In this document: positions 1 to 9,738 of the stretch, in pieces
How the letters are laid out: each line of letters begins with the position of its first letter
Numbering within the stretch: position 1 is the stretch's first letter
Source of the DNA: DATMXT01 sp963662765
GTDB taxonomy: Bacteria; Bacillota; Clostridia; Oscillospirales; Feifaniaceae
Assembly (NCBI GenBank): GCA_963662765.2
Contig: CAXXUP010000008.1
Span: forward strand, 124,001 to 188,000
Direction: 5' to 3'
Length of the DNA: 64,000 bases
The notes under the pieces: model-generated
The model's database searches: none
What the model saw: the letters and a program-made list of their open reading frames with translations, nothing else
What the model was told of the DNA's origin: nothing
Translations under genes and position numbers: made by a program

Positions 1-617
1 TAAACGACGAAGTGATCAAGCTGACAGACAAACGCATCACTGCCGTAGCGACCCATATTCACTGGGATCATATCGGCGGGCATAAGTATTTCCCGGATTT
101 TTATGCTCATGAGGATGAACTCCATTGGCTAAGCGGAGAGTTTCCGCTGACGATGGAGCAAATTCGGGGCATGGTGGTCGACCGCTGCGATCTTCCAAAA
201 GGATACAATGTTGACAACTATGAGTTTTTTCAGGGAATGCCCACAAGGGTGCTGAAAGATGATGATGTGATCGACCTTGGCGGTCGCGTCCTGCAAGTTT
301 TGCATACGCCGGGACATTCGCCGGGGCATATGTGCTTTTTCGAGAAGGAGCGGGGCTATCTTTTCACCGGCGACCTGGTTTACAAAGATACCCTGTTTGC
401 CTACTACCCCTCCACCGACCCGGAAGCTTATCTGAACTCCATCGAGCGCGTTGCAGCCCTTCCTGTCAAACGGGTTTTTCCGGCACATCATAGTCTTAAC
501 ATCGGGCCGGAAATACTTTTTCGAATGCGGGATGCTTTCCGGCAGCTGAAAACGGCCGGAAAGCTGCACCACGGAAGCGGAATTTTTGAATATAACGATT
601 TTGCCATCTGGTTGTAG
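1..617 (+). CDS. MBL-fold metallo-hydrolase, 5'-truncated by the window edge
   Basis: Metallo-beta-lactamase-fold hydrolase of the glyoxalase-II-like type; the substrate cannot be read from the sequence. The frame is open to base 1, and the HxHxDH zinc motif (THIHWDHIGG) comes only about 20 residues in, so the N-terminal strands lie upstream and the GTG at 12 is probably not the real start. Further metal ligands are the His of TPGHSPGH, the Asp of FTGDLVY and the His of FPAHH. It ends against a bidirectional terminator facing rqcP. Confident on fold, not on function. Confidence 0.85.
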   Translation, partial: NDEVIKLTDKRITAVATHIHWDHIGGHKYFPDFYAHEDELHWLSGEFPLTMEQIRGMVVDRCDLPKGYNVDNYEFFQGMPTRVLKDDDVIDLGGRVLQVLHTPGHSPGHMCFFEKERGYLFTGDLVYKDTLFAYYPSTDPEAYLNSIERVAALPVKRVFPAHHSLNIGPEILFRMRDAFRQLKTAGKLHHGSGIFEYNDFAIWL

Positions 618-649
618 TTTGACCCATACATGCAAATTTTTATCAAAAA

Positions 650-675
650 CAAGGCCGCCCCGTAGGGCGGCCTTG
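650..675. terminator. Bidirectional intrinsic terminator
   Basis: An 11-bp GC-rich perfect stem (CAAGGCCGCCC / GGGCGGCCTTG) with a 4-base loop, flanked by A-rich sequence on the left and T-rich sequence on the right. It sits between the convergent MBL hydrolase and rqcP genes and can serve both. Confidence 0.85.
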
Positions 676-677
676 TT

Positions 678-917
678 TTATAAAACCTTGTAGAGTGCCG
701 TCGCATCATCCTTGCGGACAACCTCCGGCGTTGCGAGCACCTCAACCTTAAGAGACCGCTGACCGAACGTGATCTCAATGATGTCTCCGGGCTTTACGTC
801 GTAGGCGGGCTTTACCACCCGGCCGTTGACCGTCACCCGCTCGCCCGACGCCGCCTCGTTTGCGACGGTGCGGCGCTTGATGATGCGGGAGACCTTGAGA
901 TACTTGTCAAGTCTCAT
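678..917 (-). CDS. rqcP: RqcP-type S4 RNA-binding protein (YabO family)
   Basis: A 79-residue protein that is almost entirely one S4 RNA-binding domain (MRLDKYLKVSRIIKRRT start, then the GERVTVNGRVVKPAYDVKPGD loop). Length and N-terminus match RqcP/YabO of Firmicutes, which works with RqcH on stalled 50S subunits to add C-terminal alanine tails to nascent chains. The start lies one base after the stop of the upstream CoA-transferase, so it is probably co-transcribed with it. An Hsp15-like heat-shock S4 protein is the alternative but is usually longer. Confidence 0.85.
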   Translation of the reverse strand: MRLDKYLKVSRIIKRRTVANEAASGERVTVNGRVVKPAYDVKPGDIIEITFGQRSLKVEVLATPEVVRKDDATALYKVL

Positions 918-918
918 A

Positions 919-2217
919 TTACCAGAGCATCAGCTTGTTTGCCTCTTCGCGCAGCTCGGCCCTAAAGTCGGGGTGGGCGATGGCAATGAGGTTGTTGACG
1001 CGGTCTTTGACCGTGCGGGCCTTCATGGGGGCTACACCGTACTCGGTCACGATGTAGTCAATGTTGTTGCGGCTCATGGTGACGATGGCGCCGGGGGTCA
1101 GCATGGACTTGATCTTAGAGAAGTTGGTGCCGTCCTTCTTGGTGCCGGCCGAAGCCATCGCGATGATGGACATGCCGTTCTTGGAGTGGATCGCGCCCTC
1201 GGCGAAGTCGTTCTGGCCACCGGTGCCGGAGAACTGGCGGGGGCCGATCGACTCGGAGGCGATTTGGCCAACCAGGTCGACCTCAATGCAGGTGTTGATG
1301 GAGACCATGTTGTCGTTCTTGGCGATGACCCACGGATCGTTGACATAGAAGGTCGGAATCATGTAGATGGAGGGGTTCTCGTCCATAAAGTCGTACAGAG
1401 CCCTCGAGCCGTTTGCGAAGGAGCCGATGATCTTTCCGGGGTGCAGGGTCTTCTTCGTGCCGTCGATGACACCGGCCTCAGCTAGGGCTGCGATGGAGGA
1501 CGTGACCATCTCGGTGTGAACGCCGAGGTTCTTCTTGTCCATGAAGGCCATGGCGACAGCGTCAGGCACCGCACCGATACCAAGCTGAATGGTGGAGCCG
1601 TCTTTGACAATGGCCGCAACGTTGGCGCCGATGGCCTTGTCGACGTCGGTCAAGACACCAGGATCAAATCCGGGGGTGCTGCGGTCGGTCTCGACAACAG
1701 CAGTCACCTGCGAGATGTGGATTTCATACTCGCCGGCCACTTTGGGCATATCCTTGACGACCTCAATGATGACGACGTCGGCCGAGGGCAGGAAGGCCTT
1801 CTCCCAGCCGCCCAGCGACAGGTTAAAGTAGCCGTGCTTATCCATAGGCGTGGCCGAGGTGATGATGACGTTGGGCTTGTTGACGTCGTAATACCGGGTA
1901 TAGCAGGCATGCAGGTGCATGGGGATGATGGAGGCATGGCCGGTGGGATGGAGCTTCCGGGTCAGGCCGCCGTAAAAGTTGGTGGTGACAAAGAACTTAT
2001 CGATATAGGGTTCTTTGACATACTCGTAGTCGCCGCCGCCGCCGCCGTAAAGTGTGACTTCATTGACCCTGTCGCAGATGGTGTGAAGCTTTCCGAGGCA
2101 AGTGCGGGGTTCAAGGGCCGAAAAGCCGGTGGCGATCAGCGCCTTGTCCGGAATCTGCTTCAGCGCCTCTTCAGCAGTCATAACTTTGGATTTGTACATT
2201 TCCGAAATGTTCGACAT
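919..2217 (-). CDS. Acetyl-CoA hydrolase/transferase family CoA-transferase (4-hydroxybutyrate/butyrate CoA-transferase type)
   Basis: A 432-residue family I CoA-transferase that would exchange CoA between acyl-CoA and acetate or a related acid. It carries the family's GGGGG-containing N-terminal region, a GIGAVPDAVA segment, the conserved INTCIEVDLVGQ stretch that holds the catalytic Glu in relatives, and the GGQNDF block. ATG at 2217 is chosen because an AGAGGAGAA ribosome site lies five bases before it; a longer in-frame extension lacks one. It is the last metabolic gene of the OFOR locus, so a role in releasing the acid from acyl-CoA made by those enzymes is a reasonable inference. Substrate specificity is unknown. 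Confidence 0.88.
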   Translation of the reverse strand: MSNISEMYKSKVMTAEEALKQIPDKALIATGFSALEPRTCLGKLHTICDRVNEVTLYGGGGGDYEYVKEPYIDKFFVTTNFYGGLTRKLHPTGHASIIPMHLHACYTRYYDVNKPNVIITSATPMDKHGYFNLSLGGWEKAFLPSADVVIIEVVKDMPKVAGEYEIHISQVTAVVETDRSTPGFDPGVLTDVDKAIGANVAAIVKDGSTIQLGIGAVPDAVAMAFMDKKNLGVHTEMVTSSIAALAEAGVIDGTKKTLHPGKIIGSFANGSRALYDFMDENPSIYMIPTFYVNDPWVIAKNDNMVSINTCIEVDLVGQIASESIGPRQFSGTGGQNDFAEGAIHSKNGMSIIAMASAGTKKDGTNFSKIKSMLTPGAIVTMSRNNIDYIVTEYGVAPMKARTVKDRVNNLIAIAHPDFRAELREEANKLMLW

Positions 2218-2350
2218 GTGTTCTCCTCTTTCTCTTTGAAAAAGTATTCTATACTCCGTCAGCTGCAAACCGGCGGAATATCGCAGGCGGGCTCGGCCGC
2301 TCTATGGCAGCGCCGGACGGCAATATGGGCTTTTGCGGTCCCGCCGGGGG

Positions 2351-3100
2351 TTATTTTTCTTCGCCCTTATCGCGGATGACGCCGAGCGGGTACTCTTTCA
2401 TGACGTATTCGTTGATATAGTCAATGGACTCGAGTGGCGTCATTCCCCAGTTGGTGGGGCAGTTGCACAAAAATTCTACCATGGAATATCCCTTGCCGTC
2501 AATCTGGTACTGGATGGCCTTTTTGAGCGCCGCCTTGGCCTTTTTGATGTTGGCGGGGGTGGTGCAGGTGACCCTGGCCAGATAATAGGGCGTCTTGAGG
2601 GTGTTTAAGAGCTCCGGAATGTGCAGCGGATAGCCAACTTCTTCGGGGTCGCGCCCCTTGGGGGCGGTCGTCGCCTTTTGGCCGACCAGGGTGGTCGGGG
2701 CCATCTGGCCGCCGGTCATGCCATACGTGCCGTTGTTGACGAAAATGACCGTGATGTTCTCGCCGCGGTTTGCGGCGTAAATGGTCTCGGACAGACCGAT
2801 GGCGGCGAGATCTCCGTCACCCTGATAGCTGAAGACGACGCGGTCCGGATTCGTGCGCTTGAGGGCCGTTGCAACGGCGGCAGCGCGGCCGTGGGCTGTC
2901 TCCATGGAGTTCAGGTCATGATAAAAGGTACCGTTGCCGCAGCAGCCGATGCCGTAGACGCAGATCGGCGACTTTCCGAGTCCCATCTCGTCGAAGACCT
3001 CCGCGAAGAGCTTATGGATGGTGCTGTGGAAGCAGCCGGGGCAAAACCCGGAGACGGCATCCGGAGACAGTACCGGGGATCTCTCATAAATCTTTTCCAT
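2351..3100 (-). CDS. 2-oxoacid:ferredoxin oxidoreductase, beta (TPP) subunit, copy 1
   Basis: Thiamine-pyrophosphate-binding catalytic subunit (249 aa) that pairs with an alpha subunit to convert a 2-oxoacid and CoA to acyl-CoA and CO2 and pass electrons to ferredoxin. Visible are the Fe-S ligands CPGC (near residue 20), GIGCC and the C-terminal CPTNW, and the TPP/Mg motif GDGDLAAIG followed by NNGTYGMTGGQ. ATG at 3100 follows a GAGGGGG ribosome site, and its N-terminus (MEKIYERS) matches the other copies. It follows its alpha gene by 11 bases. The family includes 2-oxoisovalerate, 2-oxoglutarate and indolepyruvate-type enzymes, so the substrate is open. Confidence 0.9.
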   Translation of the reverse strand: MEKIYERSPVLSPDAVSGFCPGCFHSTIHKLFAEVFDEMGLGKSPICVYGIGCCGNGTFYHDLNSMETAHGRAAAVATALKRTNPDRVVFSYQGDGDLAAIGLSETIYAANRGENITVIFVNNGTYGMTGGQMAPTTLVGQKATTAPKGRDPEEVGYPLHIPELLNTLKTPYYLARVTCTTPANIKKAKAALKKAIQYQIDGKGYSMVEFLCNCPTNWGMTPLESIDYINEYVMKEYPLGVIRDKGEEK

Positions 3101-3111
3101 CGTTATCCCCC

Positions 3112-4185
3112 TCACTTGTTCAAAATCGCGCGGATGGCGTCAATGATCTCCGCACGGGTCAAAATGACACCGCCGGAGGTGAGCACTGTAGAGATGGGCG
3201 TGCGCCTTCTGACCATATGGTCGACATCCTCCGCATACTGCTCGGGAATGGACATTTCGGCCACAAGAATTCCCTTCAGCTTGCCATAGTCGAGCTTTTC
3301 AAAGGCTTCAACCGGGAAGGGGTAAAGGGTGATTGGCCGGATAAGCCCCACCTTGTACCCTTCGGCGCGCAGCGCGTCGACTGCCGAGTGGGCAATACGG
3401 GCAGAGGTCCCGTAAGCGGTGACGATGACTTCGGCGTCCTCCACCATGTACTCCTCAACCATGACCTCGGTATTCTTCCAGTGGTCATACATCCTTGCCT
3501 CTCGACGGTTTTGCTCCATGATGGACGGCTCGTACTCGAGGCCGAGAATCCGCTTGGGCTCACCCTCTTCGCGGGCCAAAATGGACCACTTCTCGTTTTG
3601 TTTCTTGTATCCGGCAACCTCTTCATCGGTGCGCATTCTGGGCAGCTCGACCGGCTCCATCATGACGGCGATGAACCCATCGACCAGCACGATGACGGGA
3701 TAGCGGTATTCCTCGGCCTTGTCAAAGGCCAGGGGCAGCAGTTCGGTTGCCTCCTGGACGGTGGCGGGCGCGTACACGAGGGTGTGGAAACCGCCGTTGC
3801 CGGGGGCCTTCGTGGCCTGAAAATAGTCCTGCTGGGCCGGCTTGATGTCGCCGCAGCCGGGGCCTCCACGCATGACCGAGCAGATGACGGCCGGGAAACG
3901 CGCCGCCGCCAAATAGGAGATTCCCTCACTCTTGAGGGCGACGCCGCAGGAGGACGAGGAGGTCATGCACCGCGTGCCTCCGGCGCCGGCGCCGTACAGC
4001 ATGTTGACTGACGCGATCTCGCTCTCGCCCTGAATAAACGTTCCGCCAACTTCCGGCAGCCTGCGGGAAAAGTACTCTGGAATTTCATTTTGCGGTGTGA
4101 TGGGGTATCCGGCAAAGAAACGACAGCCCGCCCGTACGGCGGATTCGGCGATGGCCTCGCTGCCTTTCATAAATTCTCTTGCCAT
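3112..4185 (-). CDS. vorB: 2-oxoacid:ferredoxin oxidoreductase, alpha subunit (VorB-type), copy 1
   Basis: A 357-residue alpha subunit whose closest named family is the 2-oxoisovalerate (3-methyl-2-oxobutanoate) type. It contains the AGYPITPQNEIPEY substrate/TPP-pyrimidine region, the GESE glutamate expected to touch TPP, the MTSSSSCG loop and the MRGGPGCG segment. Domain II with VIVTAYGTSARIA follows at about residue 250. It starts at ATG 4185 with MAREFMKGSEAIAE and is followed directly by its beta partner. A gap of 36 bases separates it from the next beta gene upstream, so the pairs are laid out as repeated alpha-beta modules. Confidence 0.9.
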   Translation of the reverse strand: MAREFMKGSEAIAESAVRAGCRFFAGYPITPQNEIPEYFSRRLPEVGGTFIQGESEIASVNMLYGAGAGGTRCMTSSSSCGVALKSEGISYLAAARFPAVICSVMRGGPGCGDIKPAQQDYFQATKAPGNGGFHTLVYAPATVQEATELLPLAFDKAEEYRYPVIVLVDGFIAVMMEPVELPRMRTDEEVAGYKKQNEKWSILAREEGEPKRILGLEYEPSIMEQNRREARMYDHWKNTEVMVEEYMVEDAEVIVTAYGTSARIAHSAVDALRAEGYKVGLIRPITLYPFPVEAFEKLDYGKLKGILVAEMSIPEQYAEDVDHMVRRRTPISTVLTSGGVILTRAEIIDAIRAILNK

Positions 4186-4221
4186 AGCTTATACACCCCT
4201 CCTTTTCTTTAAGGTAATTGA

Positions 4222-4959
4222 CTATAACGCTCGAAATTCGCCTAAGGCGTATTCTTTGAGCGTGTTCTCCTTCATAAACTCGAGGGTCTCGAGCGGAGAG
4301 AGGCCCCAGTTAGTCGGGCAATTGGACATGATCTCGACCAGCGAGAAGCCCTTGCCGGCTATTTGATACTCGAAAGCCTTCTTAATGGCCTCGCGGGCCT
4401 TTTTGATGTTGGCGGGTGTATTGCAGGTGACCCGGGCGAGGTAGGCCGGGGCTTTGAGCTGGGCCAACTGCTCGCACATGTGGATCGGATAGCCGTGCTG
4501 CGCCGGGTCTCTTCCATTGGGAGCCGTTGTCGCTTTCATGCCGACCAGGGTGGTCGGGGCCATTTGGCCGCCGGTCATGCCATAGGTCGAGTTATTGACG
4601 AAAATGACCGTGAAGTTCTCGCCGCGGTTTGCGGCGGACATGGTCTCGGCAAGTCCGATGGAGGCTAGGTCGCCGTCACCCTGATAGGTGAAGATGATCT
4701 TGCCGGGGCGGCTGCGCTTCATGCCGGTGGCAACGGCACAGGCGCGGCCGTGCGGGGCACCCATGACGTTTGCTCTCAGCATCTGCCGGCCAAGCGAGCA
4801 GCAGCCGATGCCGTATACGCAAACTGCGTCGCCGGCAAGCCCGAGTTCGGCAAAGACTTCGCCCAATAGCTTATGGGTGGTGCTGTGCATACATCCGGGG
4901 CAAAAGCCGGTCACTCCGCCCGGAATCAGGCCAGAAGATCTCTCGTAAATTTTTTCCAT
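4222..4959 (-). CDS. 2-oxoacid:ferredoxin oxidoreductase, beta (TPP) subunit, copy 2
   Basis: TPP-binding beta subunit of 245 residues with CPGC, GIGCC and CPTNW cysteines for the proximal Fe-S cluster and GDGDLASIG plus NNSTYGMTGGQ for TPP. ATG at 4959 has an AAAGGAGGGG ribosome site; an upstream in-frame extension overlapping the alpha gene is unlikely to be used. Compared with copy 1 it has Ser for Gly in the NNxTYGMTGG motif, as copy 5 does. It belongs to the module alpha 4973-6064. Confidence 0.9.
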   Translation of the reverse strand: MEKIYERSSGLIPGGVTGFCPGCMHSTTHKLLGEVFAELGLAGDAVCVYGIGCCSLGRQMLRANVMGAPHGRACAVATGMKRSRPGKIIFTYQGDGDLASIGLAETMSAANRGENFTVIFVNNSTYGMTGGQMAPTTLVGMKATTAPNGRDPAQHGYPIHMCEQLAQLKAPAYLARVTCNTPANIKKAREAIKKAFEYQIAGKGFSLVEIMSNCPTNWGLSPLETLEFMKENTLKEYALGEFRAL

Positions 4960-4972
4960 TTTTGCCCCTCCT

Positions 4973-6064
4973 TTACTTATTCTCACACATGGCCCTGGCG
5001 GCCTCTATGATCTCGGCGCGGCTTAAAATCTCTCCGCCGGAGCGCAGGCAGGTCTTGATGTTGGCCTTGCGACCTACGGCAAGCCGTACATCTTCAACCA
5101 TCTGCGCGGGAATGGACAGCTCGCAGTCGAGGATACCCTTGACTCGCCCGCCCATATCGAGCTTCTCGAACGTCTCATAGGGGAAGGGGTAAACCGTGAT
5201 GGGCCGAATCATGCCGACCTTGTACCCCTCGTCCCGCAGTTCTTCTACGGCAGCCTTGGCAATACGGGCGGAGATGCCGTAGGCCGCAATGACGATCTCG
5301 GCGTCCTCCACCATAAACTCTTCTACCAGCACTTCTTTTTTAGCCCAGGTCTCGTACATGGCTTCGTCGGTGCGGTTTTGGGTCTGCAGCGAGCCGCGCT
5401 TTGCGGCATCGCCAAACAGGACATGGCGCAGCGGATCGTCCGGGTGCTTTTTGCCGGTGGCCGACCACTCGTCGTTTTTGGCATAGATGGCAGCGATCTC
5501 CTCGTCCGTCTTCATGGGGGGCAGCGCGACCGGTTCCATCATGACAGCGGTGAAGCCGTCAATGAGCACAACTACGGGGAAGCGATACTCCTCAGCCTTG
5601 TCGAAGGCCATGCTCATGGTGTCAATAGCCTCTTGGACGGTTGCGGGGGCGAAGACCAGCGTATGGAATCCGCCGTTGCCCATGGCCTTGGTTGCCTGGA
5701 AATAGTCCTGCTGAGCCGGCTGAATGGAGCCGACACCTGGACCTCCGCGCTGGACCGAGACGATGACCGACGGCAGCTTGCCCTGTGCGATGTAGGAAAT
5801 TCCCTCGGTCTTGAGGGAAATTCCGCAGGAGGAGGATGAGGTCATGGCGCGGGTGCCGGTGGCGGAGGAGCCCATAACCATGTTGATGGAGGCAACCTCA
5901 GACTCGCCCTGCACAAATACGCCGCCCACTTCGGGCATCCTGCGGGAGAAATACTCAGGAATTTCATTTTGAGGCGTAATGGGGTACCCTGCGAAGAAGC
6001 GGCAGCCGGCCCTTATGGCGGCTTCCGCAATGGCCTCGCTCCCCTTCATAAAGGTCCGGTCCAT
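4973..6064 (-). CDS. vorB: 2-oxoacid:ferredoxin oxidoreductase, alpha subunit (VorB-type), copy 2
   Basis: A 363-residue alpha subunit with the same order of motifs as copy 1 (AGYPITPQNEIPEY, GESE, MTSSSSCG, QRGGPGVG). The Met-Arg of the other copies' MRGGPG loop is Gln-Arg here, and an insert of several residues near position 200 (AKNDEWSATGKKHPDD region) distinguishes it, which may reflect a different substrate. It lies 12 bases after a ferredoxin subunit and 13 bases before its beta partner, so this stretch (gamma, ferredoxin, alpha, beta) could encode a complete four-subunit enzyme. Confidence 0.9.
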   Translation of the reverse strand: MDRTFMKGSEAIAEAAIRAGCRFFAGYPITPQNEIPEYFSRRMPEVGGVFVQGESEVASINMVMGSSATGTRAMTSSSSCGISLKTEGISYIAQGKLPSVIVSVQRGGPGVGSIQPAQQDYFQATKAMGNGGFHTLVFAPATVQEAIDTMSMAFDKAEEYRFPVVVLIDGFTAVMMEPVALPPMKTDEEIAAIYAKNDEWSATGKKHPDDPLRHVLFGDAAKRGSLQTQNRTDEAMYETWAKKEVLVEEFMVEDAEIVIAAYGISARIAKAAVEELRDEGYKVGMIRPITVYPFPYETFEKLDMGGRVKGILDCELSIPAQMVEDVRLAVGRKANIKTCLRSGGEILSRAEIIEAARAMCENK

Positions 6065-6076
6065 TGATGTACCCCC

Positions 6077-6280
6077 TTACTTGTAAATTTCGATTGCCGC
6101 GTCCGGACACATCTCGGCGCACATTTTGCAGCCGATGCAGGCCTCAGGGTTCACCGGAACAACATAGAGGTACCCCTTGGAGTTGACGTGCTTGCCTTCG
6201 GCCAGCACTTTCTTGGGGCAGACATTGACGCAAAACAGGCAGGCTTTGCAGCTTTCGGAACGGATTTCTACTTTTGGCAT
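6077..6280 (-). CDS. 2-oxoacid:ferredoxin oxidoreductase, delta subunit (2x[4Fe-4S] ferredoxin), copy 1
   Basis: A 67-residue ferredoxin-like protein with two full CxxCxxCxxxCP motifs (CKACLFCVNVCP and CIGCKMCAEMCP), expected to carry two [4Fe-4S] clusters that pass electrons from the alpha-beta core to soluble ferredoxin. It sits between a gamma and an alpha gene. It is very similar to the 11101-11304 copy and less so to 14010-14213. The short length and cluster pattern match delta subunits of the VOR/KOR family. Confidence 0.9.
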   Translation of the reverse strand: MPKVEIRSESCKACLFCVNVCPKKVLAEGKHVNSKGYLYVVPVNPEACIGCKMCAEMCPDAAIEIYK

Positions 6281-6340
6281 GTTAATATCCTCCTTCGGAG
6301 CAAATAATCATCACCGATTGGTTTTTAAGGAAAACAAAAA

Positions 6341-6892
6341 TTATTTCGCGGCCTTGCCGACTTCCATACCCTTGTCGAATGCCAGGTTGTTGATCGGGAC
6401 CAGCTGCGGGCGCTTCTTGCCGAGCTTTTTCTCAGCGGTGTGCTTGACCTTGTCGGGCGGGAGCAGCTCAGTGAAGCCGATGTAAGCTCCCACCATCGCG
6501 AGGTTCGCGGCGCGCGCGTTGCCGCACTCCATCGCGATGTCGCCTGCCGGTACTTTGATGACCTTGATGTCCTTGCGGGTCGGCTCAACCGTCACGATCG
6601 AGCTGTTGATAAACATCGTGCCGCCGGGCTTCAGTCTGCCCTCAAACTTGGTAAGCGACGGGTCGTTCAAAACCATCAGGTCGTCCATCACGTCGGCCAT
6701 CGGCGCGCCAATCATCTCATCCGAGATGACGACGTAGCAGTTGGCGGTACCGCCGCGCTGCTCTGAGCCGTAGGACGGGAAAAAGGTGACAAACTTGTCG
6801 GTCGTCTCAGATGCTGTGTAGCATAAGAGCTGTCCGCATACCATGACGCCCTGGCCGCCGAATCCGCCAATGAGAAGTGTTCTCTCTGCCAT
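6341..6892 (-). CDS. 2-oxoacid:ferredoxin oxidoreductase, gamma subunit, copy 1
   Basis: A 183-residue gamma subunit with the nucleotide-like GGFGGQGVM motif at residues 8-16 and the conserved SYGSEQRGG stretch. ATG at 6892 follows a GGAGG ribosome site; an upstream in-frame extension lacks support. Its protein sequence is identical to the second gamma gene at 11528-12079, with only about eleven silent base differences, although the alpha and beta paralogs around them have diverged widely. The 256 bases upstream (6893-7148) hold no gene that can be supported. Confidence 0.9.
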   Translation of the reverse strand: MAERTLLIGGFGGQGVMVCGQLLCYTASETTDKFVTFFPSYGSEQRGGTANCYVVISDEMIGAPMADVMDDLMVLNDPSLTKFEGRLKPGGTMFINSSIVTVEPTRKDIKVIKVPAGDIAMECGNARAANLAMVGAYIGFTELLPPDKVKHTAEKKLGKKRPQLVPINNLAFDKGMEVGKAAK

Positions 6893-7148
6893 AATAAACC
6901 TCCATTTCCGCTTCGCGCCTCGCCGTACCGACAGAGTCCGCACGGACACCGCGGGATGTTTCCCACGGGCCGCCTGTCCTTATTGCGAATACCCGATAAA
7001 TTGATTCGGATGTTCGAATATGACCGGCATTCTCTGATGGAGGTTCCACGACGGGTGCTTGCGGGGCCGCACGTTTCGGCCGCGGCACGCCTATTTTATG
7101 CCGGCATCCGCCGGCGAACATGTAAAGCAAGTCGCCTTGAACGCAGAA

Positions 7149-7882
<734 letters not shown>

Positions 7883-7883
<1 letters not shown>

Positions 7884-8974
7884 TATTTCTCCCCCCGCTT
7901 GCTCTCGCAGAGCTTCTTTGCGGTCGCCACAATGGCGTCGCGGCTTAAAATCTCGCCGCCCGACCGCAGGCATGTCTCAATCGGCGCTTTCTCCAAGACG
8001 CCCCGCTCCACATCCTCGATCATTTGTGCGGGGATGGACATCTCGACATCCAGAATAGCCTTGACCTTGGTGTAATCGAGCTTCTTAAAGTTGTCATAGG
8101 GGAAGGGGAAGAGGGTGATGGGCCGGATCATGCCGACCTTATACCCTTCGGCCCGTAGCACTTCGATGGCGGAGCGGGCAATTCGAGCGGCGATCCCGTA
8201 GGCCGCAATGACAACCTCGGCATCCTCAACCAGGTATTCCTCGACCCGAAGCTCGTTTTTCTTGATGAGCTCGTACTTCTCGGCGTCCTCAATATTTTTT
8301 TCCTCCTGGCCGGTCCAGCGACCGGAGGAAATGGCGTGCTTGGAGCGCCCACCCTCACGACCGACAGCGGCCCAGGCTTTTCCCTTTTCGGCCTTGATGG
8401 CAGCGAGCTCCTCGTCCGACTTCATGGGAGGCAACTCGACCGGCTCCATCATGGCGGCCGTAAATCCGTCGATGAGGACGAGGGTCGGATTCAGATATTC
8501 ATCCGCAAAGTCAAAGGCCTTGTAAGTCATATCGATGGCTTCCTGCATGGAGGAGGGGGCCAGGACCAGCATGCGGAAACCGCCGTTTCCGGAGGCCTTC
8601 GTGGCCTGGAAGTAGTCCTGCTGGGAGGGCTGGATGGAGCCAACGCCGGGCCCGCCGCGCATGACCGAGACGATGACCGACGGCAGGCTGGCACCCGCCA
8701 GATAGGAAATGCCCTCGCTCTTGAGCGAAATTCCGCAGGAAGACGACGAGGTCATGCAGCGGGTGCCGGTGGAGGCAGCGCCGTAGACCATGTTGACCGA
8801 AGCCACTTCGGACTCGCCCTGAACGAATACACCGTTTACTTCGGGCATACGGCGTGCGAAATACTCGGGAATCTCATTTTGAGGGGTGATTGGGTAGCCT
8901 GCGAAGAAGCGGCAACCGGCCCGAACAGCGGCCTCCGCGATGGCTTCGCAGCCTTTCATAAATGTTCTCTCCAC
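7883..8974 (-). CDS. vorB: 2-oxoacid:ferredoxin oxidoreductase, alpha subunit (VorB-type), copy 3
   Basis: A 363-residue alpha subunit, starting with GTG at 8974 behind an AAGGAGA ribosome site. Motifs AGYPITPQNEIPEY, GESE, MTSSSSCG and MRGGPGVG are all present. It has Cys for Ser at MKGCEAIAE, a feature shared with copy 5, and a lysine-rich insert around residue 200. It is coupled to beta copy 3 by a one-base overlap and follows beta copy 4 by 11 bases, so copies 3 and 4 form one tight four-gene run without their own gamma or delta subunits. Confidence 0.9.
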
Positions 8975-8985
8975 TGATATTCTCC

Positions 8986-9723
8986 TTACCTGTCTCTGAT
9001 TACGCCGAGCGGGAACTCCTTTAAGGTGTTCTCCTCGATGAATTTTATGGTTTCAAGCGGGCTCATGCCCCAATTGGTCGGGCAGTTAGAGACGAATTCG
9101 ACCATGGAAAATCCCTTGCCATCGACCTGATTTTGAAATGCCTTCTTAATGGCCTCGCGGGCCTTTTTGATGTTTTGCGGTGTCGTGCAGGTGACACGAG
9201 CCAGATACCGTGGCGCCGGCAGCACATTCAGCATGTCGAGCATGTGCATCGGATATCCGTGGCCCACAGCCTCGCGGCCCATGGGCGCCGTTGTCGCCTT
9301 CTGGCCGATGAGGGTGGTCGGGGCCATCTGGCCGCCCGTCATGCCGTAGGTTCCGTTGTTGATGAAAATGACCGTGAAGTTCTCGCCCCGGTTTGCTGCC
9401 GAGACGGTCTCGGCGAGCCCGATGGCGGCAAGATCTCCGTCGCCCTGGTATGTAAAAACAATCTTGTCGGGGCGGGCCCGCTTTAAGCCGGTGGCGCAAG
9501 CGCAGGCCCTGCCGTGTGCGGCCGAAAGCCCGTCGAGCTTTACATAGAAGGCGCCGAGTCCGCAGCAGCCGATGCCGTAAACGCAGATCGGGTCATGGTC
9601 AAGACCCATCTCCTCAAACACTTCGGCCATTAGTTTATGCACCGTGCTGTGGAAGCAGCCCGGGCAAAAACCCGAAACACCGGTGGGATACAACACACTG
9701 GAGCGCTTATACACTTTTTCCAT
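8986..9723 (-). CDS. 2-oxoacid:ferredoxin oxidoreductase, beta (TPP) subunit, copy 4
   Basis: TPP-binding beta subunit of 245 residues with the standard CPGC, GIGCCG, CPTNW cysteines and GDGDLAAIG / NNGTYGMTGGQ. ATG at 9723 has a GGGAGGGG ribosome site. Its C-terminus (EFPLGVIRDR) is the best match to the short beta-gene scar at 10825-10857. It lies 15 bases after its alpha partner. Confidence 0.9.
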   Translation of the reverse strand: MEKVYKRSSVLYPTGVSGFCPGCFHSTVHKLMAEVFEEMGLDHDPICVYGIGCCGLGAFYVKLDGLSAAHGRACACATGLKRARPDKIVFTYQGDGDLAAIGLAETVSAANRGENFTVIFINNGTYGMTGGQMAPTTLIGQKATTAPMGREAVGHGYPMHMLDMLNVLPAPRYLARVTCTTPQNIKKAREAIKKAFQNQVDGKGFSMVEFVSNCPTNWGMSPLETIKFIEENTLKEFPLGVIRDR

Positions 9724-9738
9724 TTGGGCCCCTCCCTC

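Noticed and set aside
1516..2379. A 287-residue plus-strand open frame opposite the CoA-transferase
   Set aside because: Antisense shadow of a well-conserved gene, with composition typical of reversed coding sequence.
6893..7148. A remnant of an OFOR gene in the gap between gamma copy 1 and beta copy 3
   Set aside because: Neither strand shows a recognisable beta, alpha or ferredoxin segment, unlike the gap at 10825.
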